Below the pieces are notes generated by a model. The model searched no databases and was not told where the DNA came from. It worked only from the letters and a program-made list of their open reading frames with translations. Source: Polynucleobacter sp. 78F-HAINBA (lineage in GTDB: Bacteria; Pseudomonadota; Gammaproteobacteria; Burkholderiales; Burkholderiaceae). From it: DNA of 64,000 nt. This document shows, piece after piece, positions 7,970 to 15,987 of the stretch (within the stretch, counting starts at the first letter, position 1; every line of letters begins with the position of its first letter). Location of the stretch: positions 248,001-312,000 of the forward strand of contig NZ_JACVOQ010000001.1 in the NCBI RefSeq assembly GCF_018882325.1, read 5' to 3'. A program made the translations under genes and the position numbers.

Positions 7970-8796
7970 TTAATGAGACCCCTCCAAACGAGGAAGAAAT
8001 AATTTTGAGATGAATGAAAAAGGTTTTGCCCCTGAAGCGTCCGGGAGATTAATGCTTGGGATTCGCAACTCGTCAACCTTACAAGTTAACTCATGGCTTT
8101 CGATACCGAGATAATTGGCGAGCGAAATTTCGCTAATATAGCTCTCAGTAAATTTATTTATTGAGTACTGAACAATCTGAGGTTCTTTATTGGCCATGAT
8201 CGAATCCAAAAAACCCAAGCGCACAAGCAAGTCAATAACCCATTCCGGGGAATTAATTTGCGCAACCGCGTCATCCTTTGATGTCGCCAAAAGACGATTC
8301 AACTGCCTATTCACTACGTAGTCAATCACATCCCGCGCATCAACCATGACCCCACCCAAACAATCCCCGACAACATCTAATACCTCCAACTTCTTAGCCA
8401 AGACATCACGAATAATTGCAGCCTTAATATCAAGGTCAATGTTGTCCTGACTGGCAACCTTCCTCAACACAACTCCATGACGAAGCGAGCTTATTTCTTG
8501 GTAATACGTAGGCTTGAGATCAGCAGCAGCCCTATTTACTCTATCTAACTCCTCTCGGGACCAAGGAAAAAGTGGTGTTTTTGAAGGATCTAAATTTAAA
8601 AATTCATCAAGCACGCCAGCATCCACAATCAATTCAAAAACTTTGATTGGCAACTTCAAATAGCTAGCCGCCTTTTTTTCTGAGAAGATTAATCCTAGCC
8701 GAGCAAGGTTGATTAGCTTTTCATGATTTAAATTTTCCTTACTTAAACCATTTAATTTGAGGTATTTGCTAGAAATCCCAGTTCTTGTGATCAAGG
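7970..8796 (-). pseudogene. tniQ: tniQ, C-terminal part, cut off by the IS21-family element
   Basis: This is the 3' part of the gene whose 5' part lies at 17618-18606. Reading inward from the insertion point, the frame continues from the shared 7-base target sequence as LITRTGISSKYLKLNGL and runs to the stop at 7970. The frame is also open back into the IS end as far as 8914, but that portion is IS sequence. The C-terminal half is helical and holds a helix-turn-helix-like stretch (RLGLIFSEKKAASYLKLPI) that resembles the target-recognition part of TniQ/TnsD proteins. Joined to the 5' part at one copy of the target sequence, the gene is exactly 603 codons with no shift. As it stands it probably makes no functional protein. 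Confidence 0.75.
8790..8796. repeat. Target-site duplication, left copy (ATCAAGG)
   Basis: ATCAAGG at 8790-8796 directly precedes the left IS21-family terminus and is repeated at 17618-17624 directly after the right terminus. Seven bases is within the usual 4-8 for IS21 elements. Confidence 0.85.
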
Positions 8797-8877
8797 TGTG
8801 TATTCCAGTCAAACCCGTCACCGATTCCAGTCCAAACCTGCCACTCATTCCAGCGGAAAGTAGCCCACTCATTCCAG
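8797..8877. repeat. Left terminal repeat array of the IS21-family element
   Basis: Four copies of ATTCCAG lie at 8802, 8824, 8847 and 8871, with spacing 22, 23 and 24 bases counted from the tip. They are the expected IstA-binding repeats. Confidence 0.85.
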
Positions 8878-8934
8878 TAGGGGTAGTCAGTAGCAATAAA
8901 GAAAAGCCCATCAAATGATGGGCCTCTGAGAGGG

Positions 8935-9678
8935 CTAACTTTTTGCCGGATTTTTCTTTCGCATAGACTCCCCTTTAATATCAATTCGATATGACCCGCT
9001 AACAAGTCTATCGAGAATCGCATCAGCTACAGTAGGATTTCCTCCGCTTAGATAGTCATGCCATCTTTCAACTGGCATTTGACTGGTAATGAGGGTTGAG
9101 CCTCTGCCTGTACGCTGCTCAATGACTTCTAGTAAATCGCTTCGATTGATTGGGCTCAATGTGGAAATACCCAGATCATCCAGTATTAGTAAGTCTACTT
9201 TTGCTAATTGAGCTAGCTTTTGCCGAAAGGTGCCATCTGCATGTGACATTCCAAACTCTTCTAGCAAGAGCGAGAGTCTTTGAAAAATCACACTTTTGCC
9301 TTGTCTGCACATTTGATTTCCGAGTGCGCAAGCAATCCAGGTCTTACCTCCGCCAGTGGGGCCAGTAATAATCAGGTTAGCTCCTTGCTCAATCCAAGCA
9401 CCCATGGCAAGCGAGGCAATCAGGCCTTTATCCAAACCGCGATTCGTGCGATAGTCCATATTTTCTAGGCAAGCGTTCTCGCGCAGCTTAGCCTTTGCTA
9501 GCAATCGTTTGAGTCGCCGAGCTTCTCGGTGGGTATGCTCGTGATCGACCAGCAAGCCAATACGTTCCTCAAATGCTAGATCTTGGCTTGTAGGATTTTG
9601 TAACTGCTCCTCCAGCCCCTGGGCAATGCCCAAAAGCTTCATTTCATGGAGTTTGCGGAAGGTTTCTTGTAATAGCAT
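8935..9678 (-). CDS. istB: IS21-family transposition helper ATPase IstB
   Basis: A 247-residue AAA+ ATPase. The Walker A motif GPTGGGKTW is near residue 105 and Walker B LLILDDLG near 167; the sensor-like LITSQMPVERWH and RLVSGSYRIDIKGESMRKK are typical of IstB. IstB oligomerises on target DNA and activates the IstA transposase. It follows istA by 43 bases on the same strand. The motif residues are intact, so the protein should be functional. Confidence 0.95.
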   Translation of the reverse strand: MLLQETFRKLHEMKLLGIAQGLEEQLQNPTSQDLAFEERIGLLVDHEHTHREARRLKRLLAKAKLRENACLENMDYRTNRGLDKGLIASLAMGAWIEQGANLIITGPTGGGKTWIACALGNQMCRQGKSVIFQRLSLLLEEFGMSHADGTFRQKLAQLAKVDLLILDDLGISTLSPINRSDLLEVIEQRTGRGSTLITSQMPVERWHDYLSGGNPTVADAILDRLVSGSYRIDIKGESMRKKNPAKS

Positions 9679-9721
9679 GTTGTAACCCCTTTTAAAAATT
9701 TCTCAGTTGATGGCGCCTGCT

Positions 9722-11227
9722 TTAGTGGTAATAGTTAGCACCGCGAATATTGATATGGTCAAAATTGGCTTCTTGTTCTGCAGTTGCCAATGGATTGCGA
9801 TCCATTTGGTTGGCAAGAATGATTCTTAAGCGACTAACTGACCTAACCCCCGCTTCAAGAGCAATTTTGCAGGCAGCCTCTAGTCGCAGTGCCTCATACT
9901 CTTCACATATCTTCTTTAAGGCGTGATGAGCACGCCAACCTTGCTCGCGCGCGCGTTTTTCTGCCAAGAGTTTTTCTAGAAATTGCTGAGTGCAGATGCC
10001 GATCGTTCCGGCCCAATCCAGAGCCAACCCATCATTCCACTGCGCAAGGTAGCGATGCTCTGACGGCATGTGCGCGGCATCGGTGATGATGCCTTTATCT
10101 TGTCGCACATGGCTAGCTACCCGCCTGCCTTGATACAATATTTCAACGGTGCGCACCGTTAACTGCGCCTCAACTACTTTTCGTGCCAGAGTGTGCGGTA
10201 CGCTATATCGACAATCATCAAGTTGTACATGGTAATCAAGGCCAACTTGCAATCTGTGAAACTCGACGTACTCATAGGGATTTTCGGGCAAGGATTTCAT
10301 AGCTGGGCGATCTACAGTTTCTAATAATTGCTTGCGATTGCCGTCTTGCTTTTGAAAGGGCCTGCGATTTATTTCTTCTAGTAGCTCGCTAATGGCAACA
10401 TTTAACTCGCCAAGGCTCGTAAATAAGCGCTTACGCAAAACAAACATAATCCAGCGCTCCACAATTAGCACCCCATTTTCCGCCTTAGCTTTATCTTTAG
10501 GCTTGTATGCTCTTGCGGGCAAAATCGCAGTGTCATAGTGCTCAGCCATGTTTTGATAAGTACTGTTGATGATGGGTTCTGTGCGAGAAGCTTTAGTTAC
10601 TGCCGATTTGAGGTTATCGCACACAATCACTTTTGGCACGGCGCCAATATGTTCAAAAAATTTGATGTGGGCATCAATCCAATTGGGCAGACTTTGCGAC
10701 CAATTGGCTCTGGCATAGATGTAATTTGATGCCCCAAGGACTGCAACAAAGATTTGCGCTGTTCTCACTTCTCCCGTTTGGATATTGGCAATCGAAATTG
10801 TGGGGCCGGCATAATCAACAAATGCGCGTTCTCCAGCAGGATAGGTTTGGCGCATATAGCGTTTGAGCGATAGCGTATATTTCCGGTATTGCTCACAAAA
10901 GCGGCTATAGCCAATGCCATCTGGATGTTGCTCTAGATGTTCCTGATGCAGTATGGCTAGTGTGGCACCTTTTTGTTTCATCTCACAATGCACTAGAGCC
11001 CAATCGGGCTCAGCCTTACGTGGTGCATTTGGGTCCGCTGGAAATAGGTGACTTTCCAGTTCTGCATCGCTTAAATTTTCAGGTAGAGGCCAAGCTATTT
11101 TTGCTGCAATAAATCGCTTTATATATTCGCGCACGGCTTCTTTTGAAATGCCAAGGCTTTTAGCAATAGCGCGCTGACTCAAATCACCCTCAAAATGTAG
11201 GCGTAAGACGGCCTTAATTTTTCTCAT
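9722..11227 (-). CDS. istA: IS21-family transposase IstA
   Basis: The transposase begins with a helix-turn-helix (LRLHFEGDLSQRAIAKSLGISKEAVREYIKRF). It then has a DDE integrase core: AFVDYAGPT gives the first Asp, VIVCDNLKSAV the second, and DKAKAENGVL the Glu. The C-terminal part has the LDDCRYSVPHTL beta-barrel segment common in IstA. The ATG at 11227 is preferred over 11248 because a GGAG ribosome binding site lies nine bases before it and the family normally begins MRKI. At 501 residues it is of normal length. The 270 bases between istA and the next gene contain only a terminator hairpin and a weak open frame. Confidence 0.95.
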   Translation of the reverse strand: MRKIKAVLRLHFEGDLSQRAIAKSLGISKEAVREYIKRFIAAKIAWPLPENLSDAELESHLFPADPNAPRKAEPDWALVHCEMKQKGATLAILHQEHLEQHPDGIGYSRFCEQYRKYTLSLKRYMRQTYPAGERAFVDYAGPTISIANIQTGEVRTAQIFVAVLGASNYIYARANWSQSLPNWIDAHIKFFEHIGAVPKVIVCDNLKSAVTKASRTEPIINSTYQNMAEHYDTAILPARAYKPKDKAKAENGVLIVERWIMFVLRKRLFTSLGELNVAISELLEEINRRPFQKQDGNRKQLLETVDRPAMKSLPENPYEYVEFHRLQVGLDYHVQLDDCRYSVPHTLARKVVEAQLTVRTVEILYQGRRVASHVRQDKGIITDAAHMPSEHRYLAQWNDGLALDWAGTIGICTQQFLEKLLAEKRAREQGWRAHHALKKICEEYEALRLEAACKIALEAGVRSVSRLRIILANQMDRNPLATAEQEANFDHINIRGANYYH

Positions 11228-11444
11228 ACAAATTCTCCAATTGGGCATGTATTCAAACCAATGTAATTATGAAAACCCGTTAAGGGCTTGGGCGAGTATT
11301 GGCCAAATGCCGTCGCTGGTGGCGCGTAATAGCGCACACCACCCCAATCAAATGAAAGGTATTGACAGATAAAGAAGTGCGAGAGAAAATAATCCTGAAG
11401 TTGATGGACAATATTTGACTTCATGAAGTTCTCCAGCATTGCCT

Positions 11445-11474
11445 AAACCCCAAAGTTCGCGCTTTGGGGTTTTT
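11445..11474 (+). terminator. Rho-independent terminator-like hairpin
   Basis: The arms AAACCCCAAAG (11445-11455) and CTTTGGGGTTT (11462-11472) pair perfectly around a six-base loop and are followed by T residues on the plus strand. It lies between istA and the small regulator gene. On the minus strand it would end the regulator transcript with a weaker T-run. Confidence 0.6.
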
Positions 11475-11496
11475 CATTTGGCGCTTGGCATAGTAC

Positions 11497-11754
11497 TTAT
11501 GTCATGCGATCCTCCTGCATAGCGTTTCTGGTTTTAGCGATGGATGTTCGAGGCTTAAATACGTAGCGCCCCGGCCAAAGCGCTTGGGGGGTGCTGCCCA
11601 ACAAAAGGGCAATATGCGTGGCGACAGTGTGTGCTGTGATCTGGCCACCAATGACCCTATGAACGACTTGAGGAGAAATTCCTAATTCCTTTGCAATATC
11701 CGTCTGCCTCTTACCTAAGAGGCGCAAGCGGTAGGCAATTTCAAGAGCATCCAT
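11497..11754 (-). CDS. Ner/Nlp-like small helix-turn-helix regulator
   Basis: The 85-residue protein is little more than a DNA-binding domain: AYRLRLLGKRQTDIAKELGISPQVVHRVIGGQITAHTVATHIA, then the PQALWPGRY segment seen in Ner/SfsB-type proteins, then a basic tail. Phage Ner proteins repress divergent promoters. Here the gene is divergent from an Xre regulator with an 87-base shared control region, so mutual regulation of the cargo is plausible. It is the first cargo gene beyond istA. Confidence 0.7.
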   Translation of the reverse strand: MDALEIAYRLRLLGKRQTDIAKELGISPQVVHRVIGGQITAHTVATHIALLLGSTPQALWPGRYVFKPRTSIAKTRNAMQEDRMT

Positions 11755-11841
11755 GATTTATAGGTGATTTTTCATCATTTATGGGTTAATATTTGCTTTA
11801 AATATACATTTATTTTCTCTATTGAGACAATTTTAAATCTA

Positions 11842-12510
11842 ATGAATAAAGAAAATCAAGACTTTTCGATGCCATCGCAATTAGCATTGGATGGCTTTGC
11901 TGGCCGCATAGCGCAGACTATTGTCCATTCAGGCCTAAATCAAACAGAATTTGCGGGCAAGCTAGGCGTTTCTCCTGGGTTCTTAAGTGATGTCGCCCGG
12001 GGAAATAAAAGGCCGGGAACGGAGTTTTTGTTTTCTTTGCGTAGCGTCTTTGGTATTTCGATCGACTGGTTGCTTACTGGCTTAGGCACTCGAACAGGGA
12101 CAAGTCCGATTGATCTGCAGCTATTTAAAACCATTCAACTCCAAATTGCCCTTGTGCAAGCGGCCATTGAGTGCAATAACCCCTATGCAAAAGGCTTGCT
12201 CAACTTGCTACGCAATGAAAGCATCACCGACCTGAGTAATGATGATGCGCACTATAAGGACCTTCTGAACTCATTGGATACTGACGATGCCCATCTCGAT
12301 TTGGCTTTGGGGCTTTATAACGGCTGTCTTGGCAACGCTGATACTGGCGCACGTTATAAGGATCTGCTCGAATCGGTCATTGCCTATTTTGAAACCAAAC
12401 AGCCCCTAGATAAATTATCAGCACTAATGCGCGCGCATCAGGGTGGAGCAGTCCAAATCAATTTGAATCACAATTCACGCAATGCGGGTCGCGACTTTCA
12501 CGAAAAGTAA
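11842..12510 (+). CDS. Xre-family transcriptional regulator with C-terminal RNAGRD tag
   Basis: The start is placed at ATG 11842, because the upstream open frame is AT-rich control region. The 222-residue protein has an N-terminal helix-turn-helix (IVHSGLNQTEFAGKLGVSPGFLSDVARGNKRP, residues about 24-60) followed by FGISIDWLLTG, as in phage-type repressors. A helical middle region follows (residues about 85-190). The tail reads INLNHNSRNAGRDFHEK. The same RNAGRD motif opens the next gene product. The pair is separated by 52 bases and probably co-transcribed. A regulatory or sensing role toward the membrane protein is an inference from this pairing. Confidence 0.75.
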   Translation: MNKENQDFSMPSQLALDGFAGRIAQTIVHSGLNQTEFAGKLGVSPGFLSDVARGNKRPGTEFLFSLRSVFGISIDWLLTGLGTRTGTSPIDLQLFKTIQLQIALVQAAIECNNPYAKGLLNLLRNESITDLSNDDAHYKDLLNSLDTDDAHLDLALGLYNGCLGNADTGARYKDLLESVIAYFETKQPLDKLSALMRAHQGGAVQINLNHNSRNAGRDFHEK

Positions 12511-12562
12511 TTTTCCTCAGCACTCTTTTCAAATCTTCTAACCAACCCGAAAGGATTGCAGC

Positions 12563-13126
12563 ATGTCACAAAACGAAGAATCAGTTGATATTAGTCAGCT
12601 CAATTTAGGGCAAGCCAATCGCAATGCAGGTCGCGATTACTATGAAATGCTCATTCCAGGATCAATCAAGCTGGTGCTAGCTACGCAGTCTCGTGAGCGT
12701 TTAAATGAGATGGCACAAGACAATAACTATCTTTTTAAATATCGATTTGGCTTTGAAGCAACCACACCCGTGCGCAAGCAAGTAATTGACATGCTCACAA
12801 GATATGATTTGAGTGATAAAGAAATCCGCATCCTCAAGCGCTCTGGGCAGCTAGTCATTAATCGCACAAAAGCCATATTGAAAAAACCTTCTCGCTGGAT
12901 CACCATCTTTGGCTGGGCCTATGTTGTCTTTATTGGGTTAGTTGTATTTGCGAGACTATACGCACTGACACAAAATCAAGAGCTAGAAACCGCAGAGCAC
13001 ATCTTGCAGCTCATTTTGACTTATGTCATTTTCTCAATTGTGCTTTGGGTTGTACTTAGCCTATTTATTTTGCCCGGCCGAATCCTAAAACAATCTGGAG
13101 CTGATCGGGAAGATTTACCTCTCTAG
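12563..13126 (+). CDS. Two-helix membrane protein with N-terminal RNAGRD tag, unknown function
   Basis: The 187-residue protein starts with a polar stretch (ISQLNLGQANRNAGRDYYEM) that repeats the motif at the end of the upstream regulator. A soluble charged domain follows (residues about 35-110). Two membrane helices come next (WITIFGWAYVVFIGLVVFARLY and LILTYVIFSIVLWVVLSLFIL), with a short cytoplasmic tail. AAAGGA precedes the ATG at good distance. The shared motif suggests the two proteins touch, or once formed one reading unit. The arrangement resembles a regulator plus membrane effector, but no known family was recognised. Confidence 0.65.
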   Translation: MSQNEESVDISQLNLGQANRNAGRDYYEMLIPGSIKLVLATQSRERLNEMAQDNNYLFKYRFGFEATTPVRKQVIDMLTRYDLSDKEIRILKRSGQLVINRTKAILKKPSRWITIFGWAYVVFIGLVVFARLYALTQNQELETAEHILQLILTYVIFSIVLWVVLSLFILPGRILKQSGADREDLPL

Positions 13127-13226
13127 CGGGTATTTCGCGGCATGAGAGATTTTCTGTAATAGCGGTCAAGAGTCGTTCGAGCAGAAAATATCAAGAGCAC
13201 TTGTTTATGTTTTTATGGCGCTCATC

Positions 13227-13262
13227 AAACAATTGCATCATAGGGATGCAATTGTTTTCTTG
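13227..13262 (+). terminator. Terminator-like hairpin after the membrane protein gene
   Basis: The 13-base arms AAACAATTGCATC and GATGCAATTGTTT pair perfectly around the loop ATAGG and are followed by TCTTG. It lies 100 bases past the stop at 13126, and probably separates the regulator/membrane pair from the nadB unit. Confidence 0.6.
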
Positions 13263-13462
13263 AAGTCATTAGCGATGCGCCTCTTCCTAGATTTCAGTCA
13301 TGATGCTTGCTTGAACTCGTGCAAACTCCGCTGCCCCATGTTCAAGGGATTGACTTGAATATAAAAATATTAAATTTATATTTTTCAATGATGAAAGTTA
13401 TCTTTTTATAAAAAAGTTTCTTTAAAAACTCATAAACAAGGGTAATTACTGATGAATCTATA

Positions 13463-13473
13463 GGGGGGGGGGG
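13463..13473. repeat. Run of eleven G residues upstream of nadB
   Basis: Eleven consecutive G residues occupy 13463-13473, ten bases before the ATG of a short open frame coupled to nadB. Poly-G runs of this length are slippage-prone. Here the run also supplies the purine-rich sequence in the ribosome binding position. Confidence 0.8.
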
Positions 13474-13482
13474 TGGACCATA

Positions 13483-13611
13483 ATGCAACATGCAGTGCAG
13501 CAAGAGCAAGGCAGGCTTTGTTTTAATGGGATGCAAATATCTCCGGGCCTGTATTTTCTGGGGCAACTTGACTTAGCCCTGCCAAACGAAACAACGGAGG
13601 CATTAGATTGA
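13483..13611 (+). CDS. Short leader-like open frame coupled to nadB
   Basis: A 42-codon frame begins at ATG 13483, just behind the G run, and ends in TGA 13609-13611. That stop overlaps the TTG start of nadB (13608), so the two would be translationally coupled. The product (MQHAVQQEQGRLCFNGMQIS and following) has no recognisable domain. It may be a leader peptide, a small protein or the remains of a longer gene. Support is position and spacing only. Confidence 0.3.
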   Translation: MQHAVQQEQGRLCFNGMQISPGLYFLGQLDLALPNETTEALD

Positions 13612-15146
13612 AATTTGACATCCTCATAATTGGTGAGGGACTCGCCGCCCTTTCTCTGATTTTGCATTTGCCAGGCAATTTAAAAATTGGTGTTATTTCT
13701 AGAAATAAATTTTCAGAATCTTCGAGCTTTTATGCGCAAGGCGGAATCTCAGCAGTATTCTCGACGGAAGACAATCTGGACAAGCACGTTCAAGATACGC
13801 TGATTGCCGGCGACGGAATTTGCGATGAAGTGGTAGTTAAGCAAATTATTGCAGATGGCCCATCGGCACTGCAATGGTTAATCGATGCTGGAATACCATT
13901 TACTAAGGAGGGTGGATTAATTCACCTAACCCGCGAAGGCGGTCACAGCGAAAGGCGAGTTGCGCACGTTGATGATATGACTGGCCGCGCAATCATGCAA
14001 AACCTCGTTCAAAAGGTTAGCATACTACCTAATATCGCATGGCTAAGGCAGCATGAGGTTTTGGAATTAATCACGGATGGTGAGGCAGTCTCCGGGGTTA
14101 TTACTCAAAGCTTAATTGATGGGGAAGTCTCAATTTTTTACTCCACCAAAATTGTGCTTGCAACAGGTGGAATAACGGGCCTTTATCCATATGCCACAAA
14201 TCCGAATGCCGGCAAGGGAGAGGCAATTGCAATAGCTTGGAGGGCTGGAGCTACTATAGAGAACCTTGAATTTATTCAATTTCATCCGACGGCATTTCTT
14301 ATGGATGGCAAGGTTGTCAGCCTGATTACCGAGGCAGTCAGGGGTGAAGGGGGTTATTTATACAACTCGCAGAATATTAGATTTATGGAGCAATATTCGC
14401 CACAAAAAGAGTTGGCTCCGCGAGACATTGTCTCGCGCGCTATTTACTCTGAGATGAAAATTCATAATGCCCCCAATGTATTTTTGGATATTTCTCATAA
14501 AGGGCCTCAATTTGTTGAACAACACTTTCCCAACCTCACAAAGCTAACTAACGCCTATGGGGTCGATCTCTCCACTTCGAAGGTTCCCGTTTCTCCAGCG
14601 GCGCACTATACCTGCGGGGGTATTGCTGCAGATGTGGCTGGACGCACTTCCGTTAAGGGCTTATATGCGATTGGTGAGGTTGCAAATTCTGGATTGCACG
14701 GAGCCAATCGACTAGCAAGCAACTCCTTGCTGGAATGTGTCGTGATGGGACGAGAGTGCGCTAAATCCATCGAATCATCTGAGGGTGGACGAAGTAATAA
14801 ACCGACCCCAGCTATACCAAGTCAGATTAATGCGCCATTAAGCGAATTCATTATTGATGAGCTAAGAAGCCTATTGTGGGCAAGTGCGGGTATTGTTCGC
14901 AATTCAAATGGAATGGCCTCGGGTGTAGACAAGCTTAAAGAAATTGAGATGCGACCTGCGAAATCACAGCCCTATGGTCAAGCATTGCGTAATCGCAATA
15001 CATTTGATGCTGCGAGCCTGATTATGCAAAGCGCAATTTCGCGCAACGAATCTAGGGGCGGGCACTTTAATGAAGATTTTCCAAGTCAATCCCACCCCAA
15101 TAAGACATCGATTGACGGCGTGAATAAATCCTACTATCAAGGCTAA
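13608..15146 (+). CDS. nadB: L-aspartate oxidase
   Basis: The 512-residue flavoenzyme would oxidise L-aspartate to iminoaspartate, the first step of NAD synthesis, which NadA then uses. It has an N-terminal FAD-binding motif (DILIIGEGLAALSL), the SSSFYAQGGIS loop, ENLEFIQFHPTAF, LAPRDIVSRAI, the active-site segment VSPAAHYTCGGIAAD, and GLHGANRLASNSLLECVVMG. The C-terminal helical domain ends with the SRGGHFNEDFP signature. TTG 13608 is the start because GGAGG lies seven bases upstream. It is followed four bases later by a TSUP transporter. Neither nadA nor nadC is present. Its place inside an IS21-type element suggests a transferred extra copy. Confidence 0.9.
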   Translation: MKFDILIIGEGLAALSLILHLPGNLKIGVISRNKFSESSSFYAQGGISAVFSTEDNLDKHVQDTLIAGDGICDEVVVKQIIADGPSALQWLIDAGIPFTKEGGLIHLTREGGHSERRVAHVDDMTGRAIMQNLVQKVSILPNIAWLRQHEVLELITDGEAVSGVITQSLIDGEVSIFYSTKIVLATGGITGLYPYATNPNAGKGEAIAIAWRAGATIENLEFIQFHPTAFLMDGKVVSLITEAVRGEGGYLYNSQNIRFMEQYSPQKELAPRDIVSRAIYSEMKIHNAPNVFLDISHKGPQFVEQHFPNLTKLTNAYGVDLSTSKVPVSPAAHYTCGGIAADVAGRTSVKGLYAIGEVANSGLHGANRLASNSLLECVVMGRECAKSIESSEGGRSNKPTPAIPSQINAPLSEFIIDELRSLLWASAGIVRNSNGMASGVDKLKEIEMRPAKSQPYGQALRNRNTFDAASLIMQSAISRNESRGGHFNEDFPSQSHPNKTSIDGVNKSYYQG

Positions 15147-15150
15147 TCAG

Positions 15151-15930
15151 ATGATAATTTTTATTCTTGGCGGAACTGTTGCGGGCTTATTGGCGGGTTT
15201 GTTTGGGATTGGAGGCGGGGCCTTGGTGATCCCTGTATTAATTGGCGTTTATAAGGCTGCCGATATGAGTTCAACCGACTCTATCCGTCTTGCATTTGGC
15301 ACCTCTCTAGCGATTATGGCCTTTACGGGGCTATCATCATTTTTAAGCCAGCTAAAGGCTGGCAATGTAGATTTAGGGTGGTTCAAAAAACTCTATCTTG
15401 CCTCTGGGATTGGTGCATTCATTGGGGCTTTGATTGCCACGCAGATTCCTGGGGTATGGTTAACAATCGCGCTTACGGCAATGCTCTTTTATTTTGGAAT
15501 AAAGCTTCTGGGGTTGCTGTCTGGCAACATGGAAGGCTCACCGCTTTTTGCACGTTTTTATGTTGTTGCCGGATTCTTTTCCGGGGCAACTTACTCGTTA
15601 GCAGGCCTGGGTGGCGCTTCAGTGATGACGTTTTACTTAATGAAGGTGGGTTTACCATTGCGCAAAGCCATAGGTACTGCTACAGGTGTTATTTTGCCAA
15701 TTTCTTTGGGGGCTGTGATGGGATTTGGCATCACCTCGGGAATGCCGCATGATTGGCGCTGGGGTTATATTGATCTATACGCTTTATTGTTAATGAGCTT
15801 ATGCTCAATTCCCGCCTCTAAAATAGGGGTGAAATTGGCTGGACTCATTTCAACCACCTACCTGAGAAAAGCATTTGGCTTATTGATGGTTGGGCTGGCG
15901 ATTAAAACAGCAGTGGTCAGTCTTGTGTAG
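15151..15930 (+). CDS. TSUP (TauE/SafE) family membrane transporter
   Basis: A 259-residue protein of about eight hydrophobic helices. It has the TSUP start (LGGTVAGLLAGLFGIGGGALVIPVL), a central FSGATYSLAGLGGASVMTFYL repeat of the same glycine-rich pattern, and a basic GVKLAGLISTTYLRKAFG loop before the last helix. TSUP proteins export sulfite, sulfonates or organic acids; the substrate cannot be told from sequence. The four-base gap to nadB implies one transcript, so a link to an amino or dicarboxylic acid is conceivable but unproven. Confidence 0.8.
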   Translation: MIIFILGGTVAGLLAGLFGIGGGALVIPVLIGVYKAADMSSTDSIRLAFGTSLAIMAFTGLSSFLSQLKAGNVDLGWFKKLYLASGIGAFIGALIATQIPGVWLTIALTAMLFYFGIKLLGLLSGNMEGSPLFARFYVVAGFFSGATYSLAGLGGASVMTFYLMKVGLPLRKAIGTATGVILPISLGAVMGFGITSGMPHDWRWGYIDLYALLLMSLCSIPASKIGVKLAGLISTTYLRKAFGLLMVGLAIKTAVVSLV

Positions 15931-15987
15931 CCTCATAGACCTGCTCTATGGCGATCTTTGTAGTGATATTAAATATTTAAGGTTTAG

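Larger units (their letters stand above)
13127..13607. other. Non-coding spacer before nadB
   Basis: These 481 bases hold a strong hairpin (13227-13257), AT-rich sequence around 13360-13440 that could be promoter, an 11-G run (13463-13473) and a short open frame coupled to nadB. Several opposite-strand open frames here are not credible genes. Confidence 0.6.

Noticed and set aside
11224-11439. Minus-strand frame of 71 codons upstream of istA
   Set aside because: It overlaps the istA start, lacks a clear ribosome binding site and shows no recognisable domain. It may be chance or a remnant, and support is too weak.
11228-11496. Conventional right end of a 2.5 kb IS21 element beside istA
   Set aside because: No TGGAAT-type repeat series and no copy of the tip sequence occur here; the partner end with matching spacing lies at 17617.
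13342-13667. Two minus-strand frames across the G run upstream of nadB
   Set aside because: They depend on the C-run for long Pro stretches, lack ribosome binding sites and overlap the nadB start.
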